Notes: generated from the sequence alone by a model not told the origin. A DNA stretch of 64,000 nucleotides from Bursaphelenchus xylophilus (GCA_904066235.2 CAJFCV020000005.1:11589501-11653500); one strand, 5' to 3'; shown: positions 1 through 11,779, counted from the stretch's first letter. A program made the numbers and translations.

Positions 1-36
1 CGTACGACAAATCCACATTATTTTCCCGACCCACTG
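1..36. mobile_element. Family A MITE, right end only (cut by window edge)
   Basis: The sequence reads into CACATTATTTTCCCGAC and then a diverged end. This is the right terminal repeat of a GTGGAT-type family A palindrome whose left half lies outside the window. Confidence 0.7.
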
Positions 37-763
37 CTAAAAAAGCTACACTAATCTTTCAGAGCATAAAGCCCTCCCAATCATTGATCGAGAGTAGGGT
101 CGAGCTGCGAAAAAAACCAAAACCTTTTTCGGATAATTGAAAAATAGCGTTATTTCAAGCCGCCCCAGCCCCAATGGGGCAAGTTAATCCCCACTCCGCT
201 TTTTGGTTAGGCCAGTTGTTTGTGCTGATCAGAGTTGCGACAACAACGTAATGATGTGAAATTTCGTCAAATTTTGGTCTGCGAAAATTATGCAAATCCC
301 GACGGGCAGGCCGGAGAAATTTGCCACGAAACGCGAAATTTGTGCGGTTTTGAACACAAACATTTGACTTTTTCGGGGCTGCGGACGAAATCAGTGTTGA
401 TGGAATTGAGGGGTTCGCGGGAAATGGGTGTTTGTGGGATTTTTGAAGCGTTGGCTGGACCTTGTGCTGCGCTGATCATCGGGAAACTTTGTTTTTGAAC
501 TTTGTTGCAGCCTTCTCAGTTGACTTTCGTGTCCCGCTCGCCCCCATGCATTTCACAGCCACTGTAACGAACTTTTAACTTGTCCACAGCCTTAAATTGG
601 GAATTCAATTTTTTCCCTGCCAAAGATCGATAATTCATCGAAAATTTCCGTACTATAATTTCAGCCTGTTAGGAAAACAATGACGACAAATTTTGGTACT
701 TTTGTCATCATATTTTGGTTGATTTTTTGGTCGAAAGCGCAAAAAAATCGATCTTTGGGTGAT
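37..763. other. No supported gene; one ambiguous open stretch
   Basis: An open frame runs on the plus strand at 235-498, without an ATG at its start, and another on the minus strand at 288-479, which does start with ATG. The minus reading has acceptable codon use but no splice signals, domain or signal peptide was seen, so neither is called as a gene. The rest shows AT-rich intergenic sequence only. Confidence 0.4.
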
Positions 764-912
764 ATCAATCTGTCGGGAAAATAACGAGCACTCTGTCGCA
801 ACGAAAATCACATCGCCGTTGAGAAAATGAATTGTGTCGAAGCAAAATCAAATTACTTTTTCAGTTTACCTACGCGATCGGCGCACCTCATTTTTTTCCC
901 GACAGACTGATG
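764..912. mobile_element. Family A MITE (GAGCAC type), full length
   Basis: Both ends match: TCAATCTGTCGGGAAAATAA on the left and its complement ending CGACAGACTGATG on the right, with the usual CGAGCACTCTGTCGC interior. Confidence 0.85.
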
Positions 913-1159
913 TAAGAAAGATTTTGGGGTAAATTAATTTTGATATTACGACTAAAACATTGTCGTGGAATGTCGCGTGTCTACCGTAATTTCTCGCCGT
1001 GTTTGCGCGCTTATTCGTGAAAATCGTGGAAACGCACTTTTATAAATCTGTTTCTTTTTTCAGATTGCGCAAAAACGACACGCCGGTTATACAATGTGCG
1101 GTTTTTTAATGGAACTGATCGGTGGATTTTTTTCATGATTTTGGTGCTTTCTTTGTGAC

Positions 1160-1600
1160 GTTTTGTTTTTGTGACACTTCGTCCAAAAAATTATCGGAAA
1201 ATTGTAAAACTGCAAATTTTGATTTTTTTGTCCTGCAGACTCTCCTATTGTTCAGTAAGTTCTCAAATCTGCGATTTGTTTCACAAGAAATCGGCGAAAT
1301 TGATTTTTTAATGGTTTTTTTTTGACATTTCGTCCAAGAAATTATCGGAAAATTCAAAAACTGCAAATTTTGATAGTCCATCGTTCAGAACGCTCTCAAA
1401 TTTTTTCCGCACAGCGAATCAGCGTAATTGATTTTTTCGTCGATTTTTTTGACATTTTGTCCAAAAAATTATTGGAAAATGCCAAAAACCCAAAATTTCA
1501 AAAAAAAACTTTTTTTTGATTTTTTTGTCGTACAAACTTTACCATAGTATATAACGCTCTAAAATCCGAGATTTTTCGCCCAGCGAATCACCGTAATTCC
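1160..1600. repeat. Tandem repeat, about three units
   Basis: The phrase TGACATTTCGTCCAAGAAAT with small changes starts near 1171, 1323 and 1450, each time followed by TATCGGAAAATT and then a stretch ending in a GCGAATC-like motif. Unit spacing is about 152 and 127 bp. The AT-rich open frames inside are by-products. The flanks 913-1159 and 1601-2264 show no gene; short open frames near 1.7-2.1 kb have no exon signals. Confidence 0.65.
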
Positions 1601-2264
1601 CGCTGCATCTCGATGGCTACGGTACTAATAGTAACCTCCTTACAACCATCCGACTCATAAGCCCGATCAAGCCATAAACTTCTGAGTCATTTTGCAAGCC
1701 ACTTAGCGCTACCGTAGGCGCCGTAATCTCCTCCCATTTCCTTTTGCATTTGCATCGCGTCGGAAAAGAGCGGCGATAGGGTGGAGAGGCGGAGCCTGCG
1801 GCTGAGTGCTGATACGGCGAAAAGGGGGAGGGAAAAAGAGTGGTCTTAAATGGGGAAAGAAGCTTTTGATTACTTTTCCCAGATTTGCGGCATGTCTAAT
1901 ATTATTTATAACCGCCCGAGGAGGGCGAACGGCCATTTGCGACTGTGTTTTGGGCTTGAGACTGTGTTTTGGACCTGGAGAGGCGTGTATTTCCCGACAT
2001 GACCTCTTATTTGTAGGGTTACTAACATTTTCTTCATTTTTACAAGTTCTCTAAATTTACCCCAAAAAATCGCTTCAGAATAGGCTACACAGTGGTGAAA
2101 AAGCTTGTTTTTAACAACAAATTTCTGAATGGTACTCAATTTTAACTCTTTTCATTGCAAACTTCTGTAGAACTCCGCTAAAAAGGTAGCTTTTTTTTAT
2201 CAAATTCTTGGCTTATTATACTATTCTCATGTCTCAAACCAACCAGTACTCGAGTGTCTGCATC

Positions 2265-2445
2265 GCTATTCTGTACAGTGCAAAATGGGGGTTTTGCACA
2301 GTGCGGTATTGCGACAAATCGCACGGTGCAAAAATTCAAATGCAGGGTTTAAAGTGAAAGTTTTTGCACTGTGCAAAATTTCAAATTCACGGTGCAAAGC
2401 CGATATTTTTTCACTTTGCGGCACCACGGCAAAAAGTCTACGTAC
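2265..2445. mobile_element. Family C fragment (GCACNGTGC core)
   Basis: Several copies of GCACAGTGC/GCACGGTGC-type palindromes lie within 180 bp, the hallmark of family C interiors. No clear outer inverted ends were found. Confidence 0.55.
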
Positions 2446-2984
2446 TTTTTGAAACGTAAACAAATCGTATTTTTCAAACATTTGCTATGCAGAGGCTTCG
2501 TTTTTCGCCGACTTCACCCTCTTTTGCGCCCTCTCGACCCCTTTTTATGTCATCACCTCCCTTCTCGCGCCCCACACACACTTCACTGCCACTGTAACAA
2601 ACCTCACCAAAAAAAGGACGGTTGTTAAAACCGCATCTCTGCCTCCCTTCTGTTTTCGCGGCGCCTGGTCTTTGAATGATCTCCGGAGGGCGGGCCGCGA
2701 TTACAGAACATACGAACAGTGCGTGCACAAACTCCACCCGAACCCTCTCCCGCCATCGGTCTTCCGCGCACAAGCTCCTCGCGAATCAAGCGCGGACCAT
2801 TCTTTTTTGACATTTTTCATTACAAAGCTACACTCCATTTGATCGAGCGCCGCGAAGAGAGTGTTGTTTTTGACGAAAGGGAGGGGGTTCCGGAGTTTTG
2901 ACTAAATATGGGACGGTTTAGAGGTATAATGTAAAGAAATTTTGATAAATTTTTGTCGATTTTTTGCTTGAAAAGCGCAAAAAA
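2446..2984. other. No gene seen
   Basis: Pyrimidine-rich and GC-richer sequence with overlapping open frames on both strands (2474-2901), none with a domain, signal peptide or splice pattern. It could be promoter DNA, but nothing shows this directly. Confidence 0.4.
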
Positions 2985-3134
2985 TCAGTTTGTCGGGAAA
3001 ATAATGAACACTTTGTCGCATCGAAAATCGTATCGCCGCTGAGAAAATGAATGTGTCGCGGCAAAATCAAATTGCTTTTCACTTCGGCGACGCGATCAGC
3101 GACATTGTGCTCATTATTTTCCCGACAGACTGAT
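2985..3134. mobile_element. Family A MITE (GAGCAC type), full length
   Basis: Ends ATCAGTTTGTCGGGAAAATA and TTTTCCCGACAGACTGATA enclose the standard interior. A further right end of a copy without a visible left end follows at 3330-3376. Confidence 0.85.
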
Positions 3135-3376
3135 ATTTTTTCGAAATTTATCCTTCTATTTTGACAGTAATTTACTACGTTTCCATTTCGACTTTTTTTT
3201 GTAAAAAAATTTTTCATTTTTACACTTGATACTTGCTGCGGTATAGCCAAAAAAAACATTTTTTTCTCTGACCGTATTGCAACGGCGGCTGGAAATTTGA
3301 GGCTTTACCCTTTTTTCTTGGCGAATTGAAAAATTTTGCTGCGACGACCCCCCACTATTTTCCCGACAAACTGATA

Positions 3377-4750
3377 AGATCTCGCCAAGCCAAATTTGTC
3401 GCAAATCGGGCAGCAGAAAGCCTTTTTCTTTTTTTTGCGTTCCCAACTTTAGCTCTCCACTTCTCTGTGCGAAGCAGAGAGAAAAAGAAAAGTGATGTGA
3501 TTGTCGAAAAATCGAAAAAATGGAGAGTTGGCTGAACCCGCTCCACTCCCGCATTACAGCCTTGGCGCTGGGTGGGTGGGTGGTGGAAGGCGAGGCGCTT
3601 ACGGTAGAGGCGTATTAAGATCAATAGGTCAGGTTGGGTTGGAAGTTTCATCCTCCGATCCCCTTCTTCTTCAAAAGCACTCTGTGTAATCGGCGCTGTA
3701 GATGTTCCATTATATGCAGGTCTCTCTTTATTCTGCAGACCCCCTCGGTCTTTTCCGTTGTTTACCCGAAGAAAGTGATCTTTTCAACTGCGCCGCTCAC
3801 AGTTCAAGAGGGAGTTGTTTTCGCGTCCCAACCTTTCGGGTCGACGACGGTTCGGATCAGCACAAAGTCGAGTGATACGGGGCGTAGGGGGATGCCAAAA
3901 AGAAGGTTGTAGAAAGTGAGGAATTGAAGGAGGAGGCTTGGCAAAGCTGTGGGAGGGTTGGCGGACAATCGGCGAAGGCTCGGCGGAGACTTAGACTTGC
4001 AAATTTTCAAGTCTTTTTCTAATTTTTTTAGCTATTACTAAAATTTGCTTTCTTTATCCTTAGCTTTTGTAACATTTAAAATATCACCATTTTCGGCCAA
4101 AAATCCAGCTCCGTAACTTTTATCAAGATATTTTTGGTGTGAGTAGCAATGTAATCTAAGATCTAAAATACCTAAAAATAGGTGACAAGCTATCCTAGGG
4201 CCCGATAAATCTTGTTATTTCTTCAAAATAAGCCTTCTCCAAGTCTCTCCAATGCATACAACGACGGACCAACGCGATCCGTAGTCGCTGACTCGAAAAG
4301 TCGTAGCGTCGTTTTTTTCGCGCAAAAAGGTTGTTCTCTGGTATGAACTGAACGGTTAAACGTATTTTTTTATATCATATAACTTGTTGAGACTCTCGTT
4401 TCCTTCAATTTGTTAATTTCAAAAGGGTTTCATCCCATCTCCCGCACTTAATGCCCTATACGCGGCCAGATTACGAGCCCATTCCCAATTGTAGACCCTT
4501 TGTTTTGTGTTCAAAATCTTTTTACAGCCTTCATATTACACTTTATGTTTTTTACATTTCCCGTTAATCATATGCTTACGCGTTTTTTACCGTATTCCCT
4601 TGGTGTCGGCGCAGGAAAAGGTTAGTTTTCAACAGGCAAACACAGTTTGATTCACCTGCCTTGTTGTGGAATGAAGTGCTTTTTTTGGAAGCCTTTTGCT
4701 TCGGTTTCTTTTGTTTTGAAAGCGATTTTGTTTCGGGAAAAAATTTTGGG
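3377..4750. other. Gene-poor stretch with one plausible exon
   Basis: The plus frame ending at 3912 has a fairly protein-like last 40 codons (STAPLTVQEGVVFASQPFGS), but no acceptor or partner exon could be tied to it. Next to it, 3905-4005 contains a GGTTGTAGAAA...GGCTCGGCGGAGACT block that recurs at 29.45-29.65 kb, so it is probably a repeat edge. 4010-4560 shows nothing. Confidence 0.35.
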
Positions 4751-4751
4751 A

Positions 4752-4898
4752 CTGTCGGGAAAATAATGACCACCCTGCTACATCGAAAATCGCATTGCCG
4801 CCGAGAAAATGAATTGAATCGCCGCGAAATCAAATTTTTTTTTCATTTCGCGACTATCCCTGCCACACAAATGCTTATTATTTTCCCGACAGAATGAT
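4752..4898. mobile_element. Family A MITE, full length
   Basis: ACTGTCGGGAAAATAATGAC at the left and TTATTTTCCCGACAGAATGA at the right, with a family A interior. Confidence 0.85.
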
Positions 4899-5100
4899 TA
4901 AAAAAACTTGTTTTGAGCCTACAGTAAGCTGTCGACAGTTTTGTTTCGAATTCTCTCTCCCCAAAAACCCCCCGCACATCATGACACAGACCGCGGTCCG
5001 CGAAATGTTGCAGCCGTTTTTTGAGTGCGTGTCCAAACTGTTTACGAGCCCGCTATTACTTTTACAATCGCGTTACAGTGCAGGGCCGTGAGCACAAACA

Positions 5101-5130
5101 CATTGCCCTACAAGGGCTTGTAGGGCAATG
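5101..5130. repeat. Perfect hairpin, 14-bp arms
   Basis: CATTGCCCTACAAG and its exact complement are separated by two bases, and the pairing continues outward (ACAAAC/GTTTGTG) after a 2-nt bulge. No gene could be assigned in 4899-5712; the short open frame at 5210-5260 and the longer one at 5464-5742 carry no family signature. Confidence 0.6.
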
Positions 5131-5712
5131 TTTGTGGTCGCGGCATTTCGAGGCCTCTTTTTCGACACCACTTGTTACAACTTGACACCTAGCCCCAACA
5201 ATGGATCAAAACGTGGGGCCGCCCGCAGGCGTTGCGGCACCGAAAAGACGTCTTTGATCTATTCAAACTCCCAAAACACAAGATGAAATCGGTTTTGGAG
5301 TGAGTTGAAGGTCAAGCGGCCTGCAAGGCTTTACTTTTTAGCGGGGGAAACGAGGCTTCTAAGCCGCTGAAACCGAGATTTTTCCCGGTGATAAGTCGTG
5401 TTGCTGCAAATTTTAAGCTGTATCATGATTTAGGGGGTCAAAGTAGGAGTCGCAGATTGCGATGTGCTTCTAGTTACATCTGAATTTCATGTCGTTTCGC
5501 CGCAACGCCAATCATCAGCGAATTTCGGGCACTTAAGCCACTTCAAACATCTTGTACGATTGCGCTTTCGATTTGTTGGCGTAGAGGGATCTACGGTGCC
5601 TTTCGACTATTTAAAAAGATTTGCGGTGTTTTTAGACTATTTAAGAAAACCTACTGCGCCATTTGGAACTCATCCTGAATTCGTCACCCTTCACTTTACC
5701 AGTTACTTCCGC

Positions 5713-5844
5713 CCTGTCGGGAAAATAATGAGCACAATGTGACTAGCCAAAAATAATAAGATATTGCTTTAACACAGTTAATTTACTCGGCGGTGATGCG
5801 ATTTTCAACGTGACAGAGTGCTCATTATTTTCCCGACAGACTGA
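5713..5844. mobile_element. Family A MITE, slightly shortened
   Basis: Left CCCTGTCGGGAAAATAATGA, right CATTATTTTCCCGACAGACT. The middle differs from the standard interior. The following 380 bases (5845-6227) show nothing recognisable. Confidence 0.8.
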
Positions 5845-6227
5845 GACACCACCATTTATACGGTTCATCTACCGTAATCATGGTATCTAAATTTACATTG
5901 TCTTGATTAGTGATCTTTCCCGTTAGCAGCAACCACTTTAGAATTCAGCTGACTAAAGAATGATAAGTAAGCTAGGAGCGAGCTTGACACATGACAGGGA
6001 GTGTAACACCCAAGACGAACCGGTGTTTCGCCCGCTAAGATATTCATAATCAACCATTCTTAGGCAGCTTGAGTAATTCCCTTCTGAAATTGCACAAACT
6101 TTAATTCTTACTCTCGGGATTGTTCTCTAACTAGGATACAGTAGAAAATTTTTGTTATAGAGAGGCTTTCAATTTCAAAGGGTTTATCTTATTGTCATCT
6201 GCATGTTAATAGTCTATATTTTTTTTC

Positions 6228-6482
6228 ATAAAGCGCATGGACGTTTTTCGCTTTTGCACAGTGCATTTCCAACTTTTTCACACGCTTGTCGCCAATGCAC
6301 AGTGCATTTTTCTCTTTTCGCACCGTGCAAATCACAAAATGTTCGCGCGCACCGTGCATATTCTTGCATGTCCCAGCGACATTTCAAATGCACAGTGCGA
6401 AAAAAGTGGGATGCACGGTGCAAAAAGAGCAGCTTTTTGTGCACGGGACGGGCCGTGACAAATGTCTATGCACATTATGAAA
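6228..6482. mobile_element. Family C MITE, subtype C1
   Basis: Outer ends AAAGCGCATGGACGTTTTTC and CAAATGTCTATGCACATTAT are imperfect inverted repeats. The interior holds at least six GCACNGTGC palindromes, for example at 6256, 6297 and 6320. The same outer ends occur at 8.0, 32.9 and 40.4 kb. Confidence 0.75.
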
Positions 6483-6867
6483 ATACAAAAATTAGTGACG
6501 TCATCGATGGAATTTTTTGCTTTCTTTTCCGCGCAATTCGACACCCACTTGGTAGAGTTTTCAACTTCCATCCATCGCATTTCTTCTCACGCTAGCCTAC
6601 AAATCAACAACTTCTCCACAAAATATTCAATTCGTGTCGACCGGAAGATTCCAATGATCTTTACGTATGTTGGAAGCTTCTGCAGATAGGACAAAAATTC
6701 TACAGTAAATATGTTACCTCAACACAGTACTTTCATGCCATATATACATTTTTTCACAAACTGTTTCATGGCAGGAAAAATCGAAGAAAAATTAATGTCC
6801 ATTTTTTTTGGCCCACCCTGTATAGTCTTACCCGCTCCACAAAACCTTTTTCCGATCATGGCCCTGA
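6483..6867. other. No gene; possible Tc1-like end
   Basis: Mostly AT-rich. CCCACCCTGTATAG near 6820 resembles the CAGGGTG ends of the Tc1-style elements at 39.1, 40.5 and 45.8 kb, but no matching left end was found. Confidence 0.35.
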
Positions 6868-7060
6868 AGTTGCCGGGCTGACATCGGCGACACGCACTGT
6901 GCGAGAACAAGGTTTTCTTTGCACCGTGCAATAGGCTTTTTTGGGCTGTCGCTCGCACCCTGACTTTTTTCGCACAGTGCAAACGTCAAAAATCGGTCCA
7001 GCGACATGCACTGTGCGATAACAAAAGTTTTTTTTTGCACTGTGCAATTTTCTTGCCCCG
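6868..7060. mobile_element. Family C MITE, subtype C2
   Basis: GCACTGTGCGAGAACAAGG and its near complement appear on either side of a block with several GCACNGTGC palindromes. The GACATCGGCGACACGCACTG edge matches other C2 copies. Confidence 0.6.
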
Positions 7061-7238
7061 TCTGCTTTCGACTTTAAATTTGCGTACGTGATATTTCGCG
7101 TTGTTTCAAATTTGACTTTGTAACATTCACAGGTGGATTTTTGCGGCGGACTTGCAGGCCCCGCCCACCGGTACGTGCTCTGTTTGTTGTTCTTTTAATT
7201 CCGCGGCTGTTTTCGTCGAAACATTCTCACCTGCCGGC

Positions 7239-7247
7239 TATAAAAGG
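7239..7247 (+). promoter_or_regulatory. TATA box, likely promoter of the DM-domain gene
   Basis: TATAAAAGG lies in a short GC-richer island with a GC box (CCCCGCCC near 7159) and an E-box (CACCTG near 7229). It sits about 550 bp before the first coding exon, with two family A pieces in between, so the transcript would need a 5' intron or trans-splicing. Which gene uses it is inferred from position. Confidence 0.45.
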
Positions 7248-7323
7248 CTGGAAGAAGTGGATGTTTAGTCATCATTGACCAGTTTTTTCATCGTAGAAGG
7301 TTGTCGACTTAGGGTTCGTCTAT

Positions 7324-7460
7324 TAGTATGTCGGGAAAATAAAGAGAGCGTTGTCGCTGTAAAAGCAAGTTGATTTTATCGCGAGACAAGCCACTACTTC
7401 TCTGCGGCGATGCGATTTTCGATGCGACAGGGTGCTCATTATTTTCCCGACAGACCGATA
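7324..7460. mobile_element. Family A MITE, full length
   Basis: TATGTCGGGAAAATAAAGAG and TTATTTTCCCGACAGACCGA are inverted; interior of the GAGCAC type. A lone right end lies at 7615-7641. Confidence 0.8.
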
Positions 7461-7772
7461 AGCCAGCCTTAAATCGACTACTGTGTCTTTTGAAATGTGC
7501 ATTGAGAGATCTCCCACGCTCATTAGACCCTATTAGAGCCACTCGATTATCTTGCAAAGCTTCGGTTTCCCATTCAAAAAATTCTTGGCTTCATATTTTT
7601 ATTGCTTCCACAAATGAAGATTATTTTCCCGACAGACCGGAAGCAACATTACCATAACTTGCATTTTTAACTATAGCTAGAACAGCATTGGTTTAATTTA
7701 AAATTTTCGTCAATATTGTCGCGATTTCTCAATTTTCCTACTGTAGCCAACGATTACAATTAATGTTTTAAA

Positions 7773-7784
7773 ATTTTTTTGCAG
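7773..7784 (+). promoter_or_regulatory. Splice acceptor just before the start codon
   Basis: TTTTTTTGCAG ends nine bases before the ATG at 7794. In nematodes an acceptor in this position often receives a spliced leader; an ordinary 5' intron is equally possible. Confidence 0.5.
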
Positions 7785-7793
7785 AGTTTCAAA

Positions 7794-10700
7794 ATGACAG
7801 ACGCTGAATGTCAGCGCTTTTTCGCGCTTTCGAAACGCGTCCCCAAGGATGTGAAGCGGTACTGCGGGATCTGCCGACAGCACGGTGTGATGCTGGAGAC
7901 CCGAGGGCATACGTGTCAGTTCAAGGACTGCACCTGCAACAAGGTAGGCGCTGATTTCAACAGCATTTTTTTTTTTTGAAATTTTGTAATGCCTCTGTCA
8001 CATTATTAGTTATTTCAAAATGTACATGGACATTTTTCGCTTTCGTATAGTGCATTTTGAACCTTTTCCCACACTTGTCGCCAAAGCACAATGCATTTTT
8101 TCCTTTTGCACCGTGCAAACCTCAAAAAAGCCGTTTGCACTGTGCAAATTTCGTGCGCCGTCGCAACGACGTAGCTGACGCGATATTTTGCCGCACAGTG
8201 CAAAAGCCAAAAAAATTGAACTGCACCGTGCAAAATCAAGGTTTTTGTGCACGGTGCGGGCGGGACAAATGTCCATGCACTTTCTGAAAATACTAATACT
8301 ACTGACATTATGCTGTGCAAGAAGGACATCATTTGCGCAATGCAGTAAGCGCGACGAGCAAAATTTACGGTGCACTGCGACCCCGCACAGTGCAAAAGAG
8401 TTGCTTTGAAAAGGGCAATCGAAAGCACAGTGCGCCCTTTTTTCGCACCACGCCAAATTTTTATCGCGCGACACCTGGTCGCAACGCCGAATTTATGCGT
8501 TCTCACAGTGTGAAAACATGTCAAGACTTTTTGGCTCGCCCTCCCACACAATTTGAACCTCATAAAAACAAGTTCCATAGTCCACAAAGTCCCTCGAATA
8601 CGAAACCATGGTCCTTGCCAACTCTCAATGTACAACATAATTAGTTTTTTTTCAATAGAAAAAAATTTTGCTGCGATTTCAAAAAAAGGCGTCGGACTTG
8701 GCATGAGGTCCAAAATTCGGCATTTTAGTCATCACGTTTTCCGAACTTTGCCTGTGGCAAGATCTTCAGCACATTTTCCTTTCAAATCCCAATTATCGCG
8801 GGATTCACGGGGTTTTCAACATTCGAAAAATCGAAGACATTGAGATTTTGTTTTCTCGAAGCCACGAGGTGCAATTTAATTGTAAATGTAAAAGCCTTGG
8901 ACGCGTATGAATTGGCCACAAATTTAAATTCTTCGGGGGTTGAAAAGCCTAGCCCTCTGCTACTGCTACCGCGGATAACTAGGTGCATTCTCTGAGTAAT
9001 ACCCAATTTATGATGCTTTTAGCACGAGCTGGCAGCGAGAAAAGGCCTTCAAAGGCTTCGTTCATGTACGTTTAGTCTCGTGGGGCTACGGTAGCCTTTT
9101 GTTTTTTGGCTAATAACAGCAATATTTTTGGGTAATTACCGCAGCGCATAGTGCCAATGGTTCCGCGCTCCACCGGATGCCGCTAGCATCATTCCCGGTG
9201 GCCAACGATTAATGAGGGGCGATAGAGGCAGAGTTTCAAGAGTCAAGAGTGATGAAACATGAATAACAAGCCATAATGGGAGATAAACAAGAGGAAATAG
9301 ATGGGGCAAGAGTTCAATGTGCACTTGTTTTGATGCATTTGCCTGGATAATTGTGGCCTTCCAGAAAGTTGTCGTATTTTTGATGTATTTTGGCGTTTGC
9401 ACTGTGCGAAAAAAGCCAGGGTGCCAGCAACAGCCCAAAAAAAGCCTATTGCACTGTGCAAAAAGCAGTTGCACAGTGCAAAGTGAACTTTTGTTTTCGC
9501 ACAATGCATGTCGCAGAAATCACTCCAGCAACTTTCTGGAAGGACTATTAGTTAAATTGGTGAGCGGGAAATAACTATGAAACAAAAGAAAGTTCAAAAA
9601 TAAAAAAAATCCGTCCCTGGGCGATGCAGACCTATAGTGAATATATCATCTACAAGTGTAAAAAAATTTAATGCCCAATTTCATCTAAAAAGCCCATATT
9701 TTCAGTGTGAACTGGTCCGAACTCGCCGCCGCATCATGAGTCAACAAATTCGCTTGCGCCGCGCGCAAGACAAGCGCTTTCAACGAACCAACGAGCCCGA
9801 AGAAGCGGACGTGGTGCCCATCAAGCAGTGCAACGACGAGCTGCGCGCCACCAACCCCGAAGAGCTGTTGGGCGACGCCAAATCCATGTGCTACTTCTGC
9901 CAGAAGTGCAAGAATCACAACATTTTGGTGTGGAAGAAGCAGCACAAAAAGCAGTGCCCGTTCACGGACTGCAACTGCGAGAAGTGCGATCTGATCGAGA
10001 CGCGCCGCCGACTGGATCAGCACATGAAGAAGCGGAGGACGGAGCTGTTGAAGCGCAAGAACCTGGACACGGCGAGTCCGGCGCACAGCAGCGACGACCG
10101 CAGCACCCCGATCAGCGTGACCAGCGGAACGTCGGCGTCGCCAAAGAGCTTGAGAATGGGTAGGTCGTCGACTAGTTTGAAATATCAGTCTGTCGGGAAA
10201 ATATTCGAGTTTTTGGACAAAGATTTGTCACGAAATTCGTCAAAAATTATCGTGGTTTACTATAAATTAAACATCGGTTCTGGGAAGTAAATTGAAAAAT
10301 CCACAGTAGGCTGTCCCTTCAGGTGCTTTTGGCGTCGAATTTAGACATTTTTATTAAACTTGAATTCTTTATAATCAATCGTATAGTATGACATTTCCGA
10401 CTTTTCATAATTTTTTTGGTCTGTCGGGAAAATGATGACCACAATGCCATCCTGTCGCTGAAATGAAAAACAATTTGATTTTATTGCGATACAATTCATT
10501 TTCTCTTCAGCGATGCAATTTTCGCTGCGACATAGTGCTCATTATTTAAAGGACAGACTGATATAGCAAACTTCGTCCCTTCCCCTTCAAATTTCATAAA
10601 TTTACATTACTAATTCCCACCATCTTCAGAGAGCCTCACGCCCGAAAACCCCCCAACACTGATTGCTCAACCCAAGCCCATGAACCTCGAGGACACCTTC

Positions 10701-11192
10701 ATGAACAACATGGCGCCCGCTTCGCTGTTCGAACCGCCACAACAGTCCTCGCATATCGTGCAATACGTGCCGGTCTACATTCCAGTCAGCTCGGTGGGAT
10801 GTCTGAGTCCGCCCGAGCCGGAGAAGCCCAATCCGAATCAGCTGTTGAACAAGCTGTTCAACAACTACGCCATGGAGCAGCCGCGCGTCCAAGGCGACCT
10901 GTCCGCCCTCTTCAACAACCTGAACAACATCAACGGCATGAGCGCGAGTACGAGCGCGGTATTCAACACGGTTATGGAGCAGAAGCCGGTGTTCAGTCAG
11001 CCCGGCTTGTCCAACCTGATGACTCAGAGCATAAACTTGAATGCCAACGCGAATGTACCGATGCTCCAAACCGGCATGCTGGGCAACGGAATGACGACTA
11101 ATAATCAATTGCAATTCAACTGCGGCACGGTGACCTCATTACGCGACCTCGAGCGACTCCTCTGTCTACAGCATCAAAATCAAATGGCCTGA
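7794..11192 (+). CDS. Double DM-domain transcription factor (MAB-3/DMD-3 type)
   Basis: Exons 7794-7943, 9706-10159 and 10630-11192 join in frame to 388 residues. DM domain 1 spans about residues 22-75, with ligands C24, C27, H30, H39, C41, C46, C48 and C51; intron 1 falls exactly before C51. DM domain 2 spans about 112-165, with C115, C118, H121, H130, C134, C139, C141 and C144 followed by a basic helix rich in R and K. The remaining 220 residues are S/P- and then N/M-rich and match nothing known to me. DM proteins bind DNA in the nucleus; the nematode members with two DM domains (MAB-3, DMD-3) direct male development, so that is the likely role here by family. Intron 1 (1.76 kb) and intron 2 (470 bp) are loaded with transposons. 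An AATAAA lies at 11694. The family is certain; the exact orthologue is not. Confidence 0.9.
8022..8292. mobile_element. Family C MITE, subtype C1 (in intron 1 of the DM gene)
   Basis: ACATGGACATTTTTCGCTTT at the left pairs with GGGACAAATGTCCATGCACT at the right. About seven GCACNGTGC palindromes lie inside. Confidence 0.8.
8310..8545. mobile_element. Family C-like fragment
   Basis: Contains GCAC-type palindromes and ends in CATGTCAAGACTTTTTGGCT. That end also occurs near 13.6, 14.7, 56.5, 57.1 and 60.5 kb, suggesting a further subtype. The remaining intron up to 9390 shows no structure. Confidence 0.45.
9395..9548. mobile_element. Family C MITE, subtype C2, partial
   Basis: Starts in GTTTGCACTGTGCG, contains three more GCAC palindromes and ends AATCACTCCAGCAACTTTCT...GGACTA, the C2 right end. 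Confidence 0.6.
10418..10563. mobile_element. Family A MITE (in intron 2 of the DM gene)
   Basis: Left end CTGTCGGGAAAATGATGACC; right end TGCTCATTATTTAAAGGACA, diverged in the TTTTCCC part. A lone left end is at 10183-10206 just inside the same intron. Confidence 0.75.
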
Positions 11193-11693
11193 AGCGACAG
11201 TATTAGGGCAATAGGTCATATATCTAATGAAATAGCAATGTTTTCATCGAATAGTCTTCCAACAACCCCAAAGAGATAATAGTTTTAAGTTTTATAGCCC
11301 TCAAATTTGTCAAACTCTATAAGTCCTCTCTTACGTCCCCTAAAATCCGAAATCTGAAAGCTTTTCCAACGCCGCTACAACATGCATCAAGTCTTTTTTT
11401 CTCTAATCTCTCCATCTCTCTCTCCTCTCGTATGTTGTGCATCACGGGTCATGTCAAGTCCAACAACATACTCACAAACATGTATATGATGACATACAAA
11501 CTTGCAGAGTTTTATTTTCCTCCCTCTCCCCCAACAGCTAATATACTGCTTAACGCATAATGGTCGTCCTAGGTTTGGTCCTTGAGTTATTGTTAAAATG
11601 GAGTTTTTTACATATTTTCTTCTTTTGTGTTCGGTTAACTGTGTACAAAGTTCTTACGGTGATTTTTTTGTTCGCAAGTTTTTGAATTGTGAT

Positions 11694-11699
11694 AATAAA
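11694..11699 (+). terminator. Poly(A) signal of the DM gene
   Basis: AATAAA about 500 bp after the stop codon at 11192. The 3' region before it contains a CT-rich run (11390-11430). Confidence 0.5.
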
Positions 11700-11779
11700 T
11701 GTATTGAGAATATACAATTCTTTAATTGATTCGATTTACGTTAGACTTAAAAGGTATATGATAACGGAAATCGCAAGCC

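Noticed and set aside
2474..2901. Overlapping 60-99-codon frames
   Set aside because: GC-richer sequence with few stops on all frames; no domain, signal peptide or exon signals.
8015..8713. 232-codon minus-strand frame in DM intron 1
   Set aside because: It runs through a family C element; the recurring CTVQ/HCAK-type peptides are translations of GCACNGTGC.
9685..10163. Long frames on both other strands or frames at the second DM domain
   Set aside because: Shadows of exon 2 of the DM gene; only one frame carries the zinc ligands.
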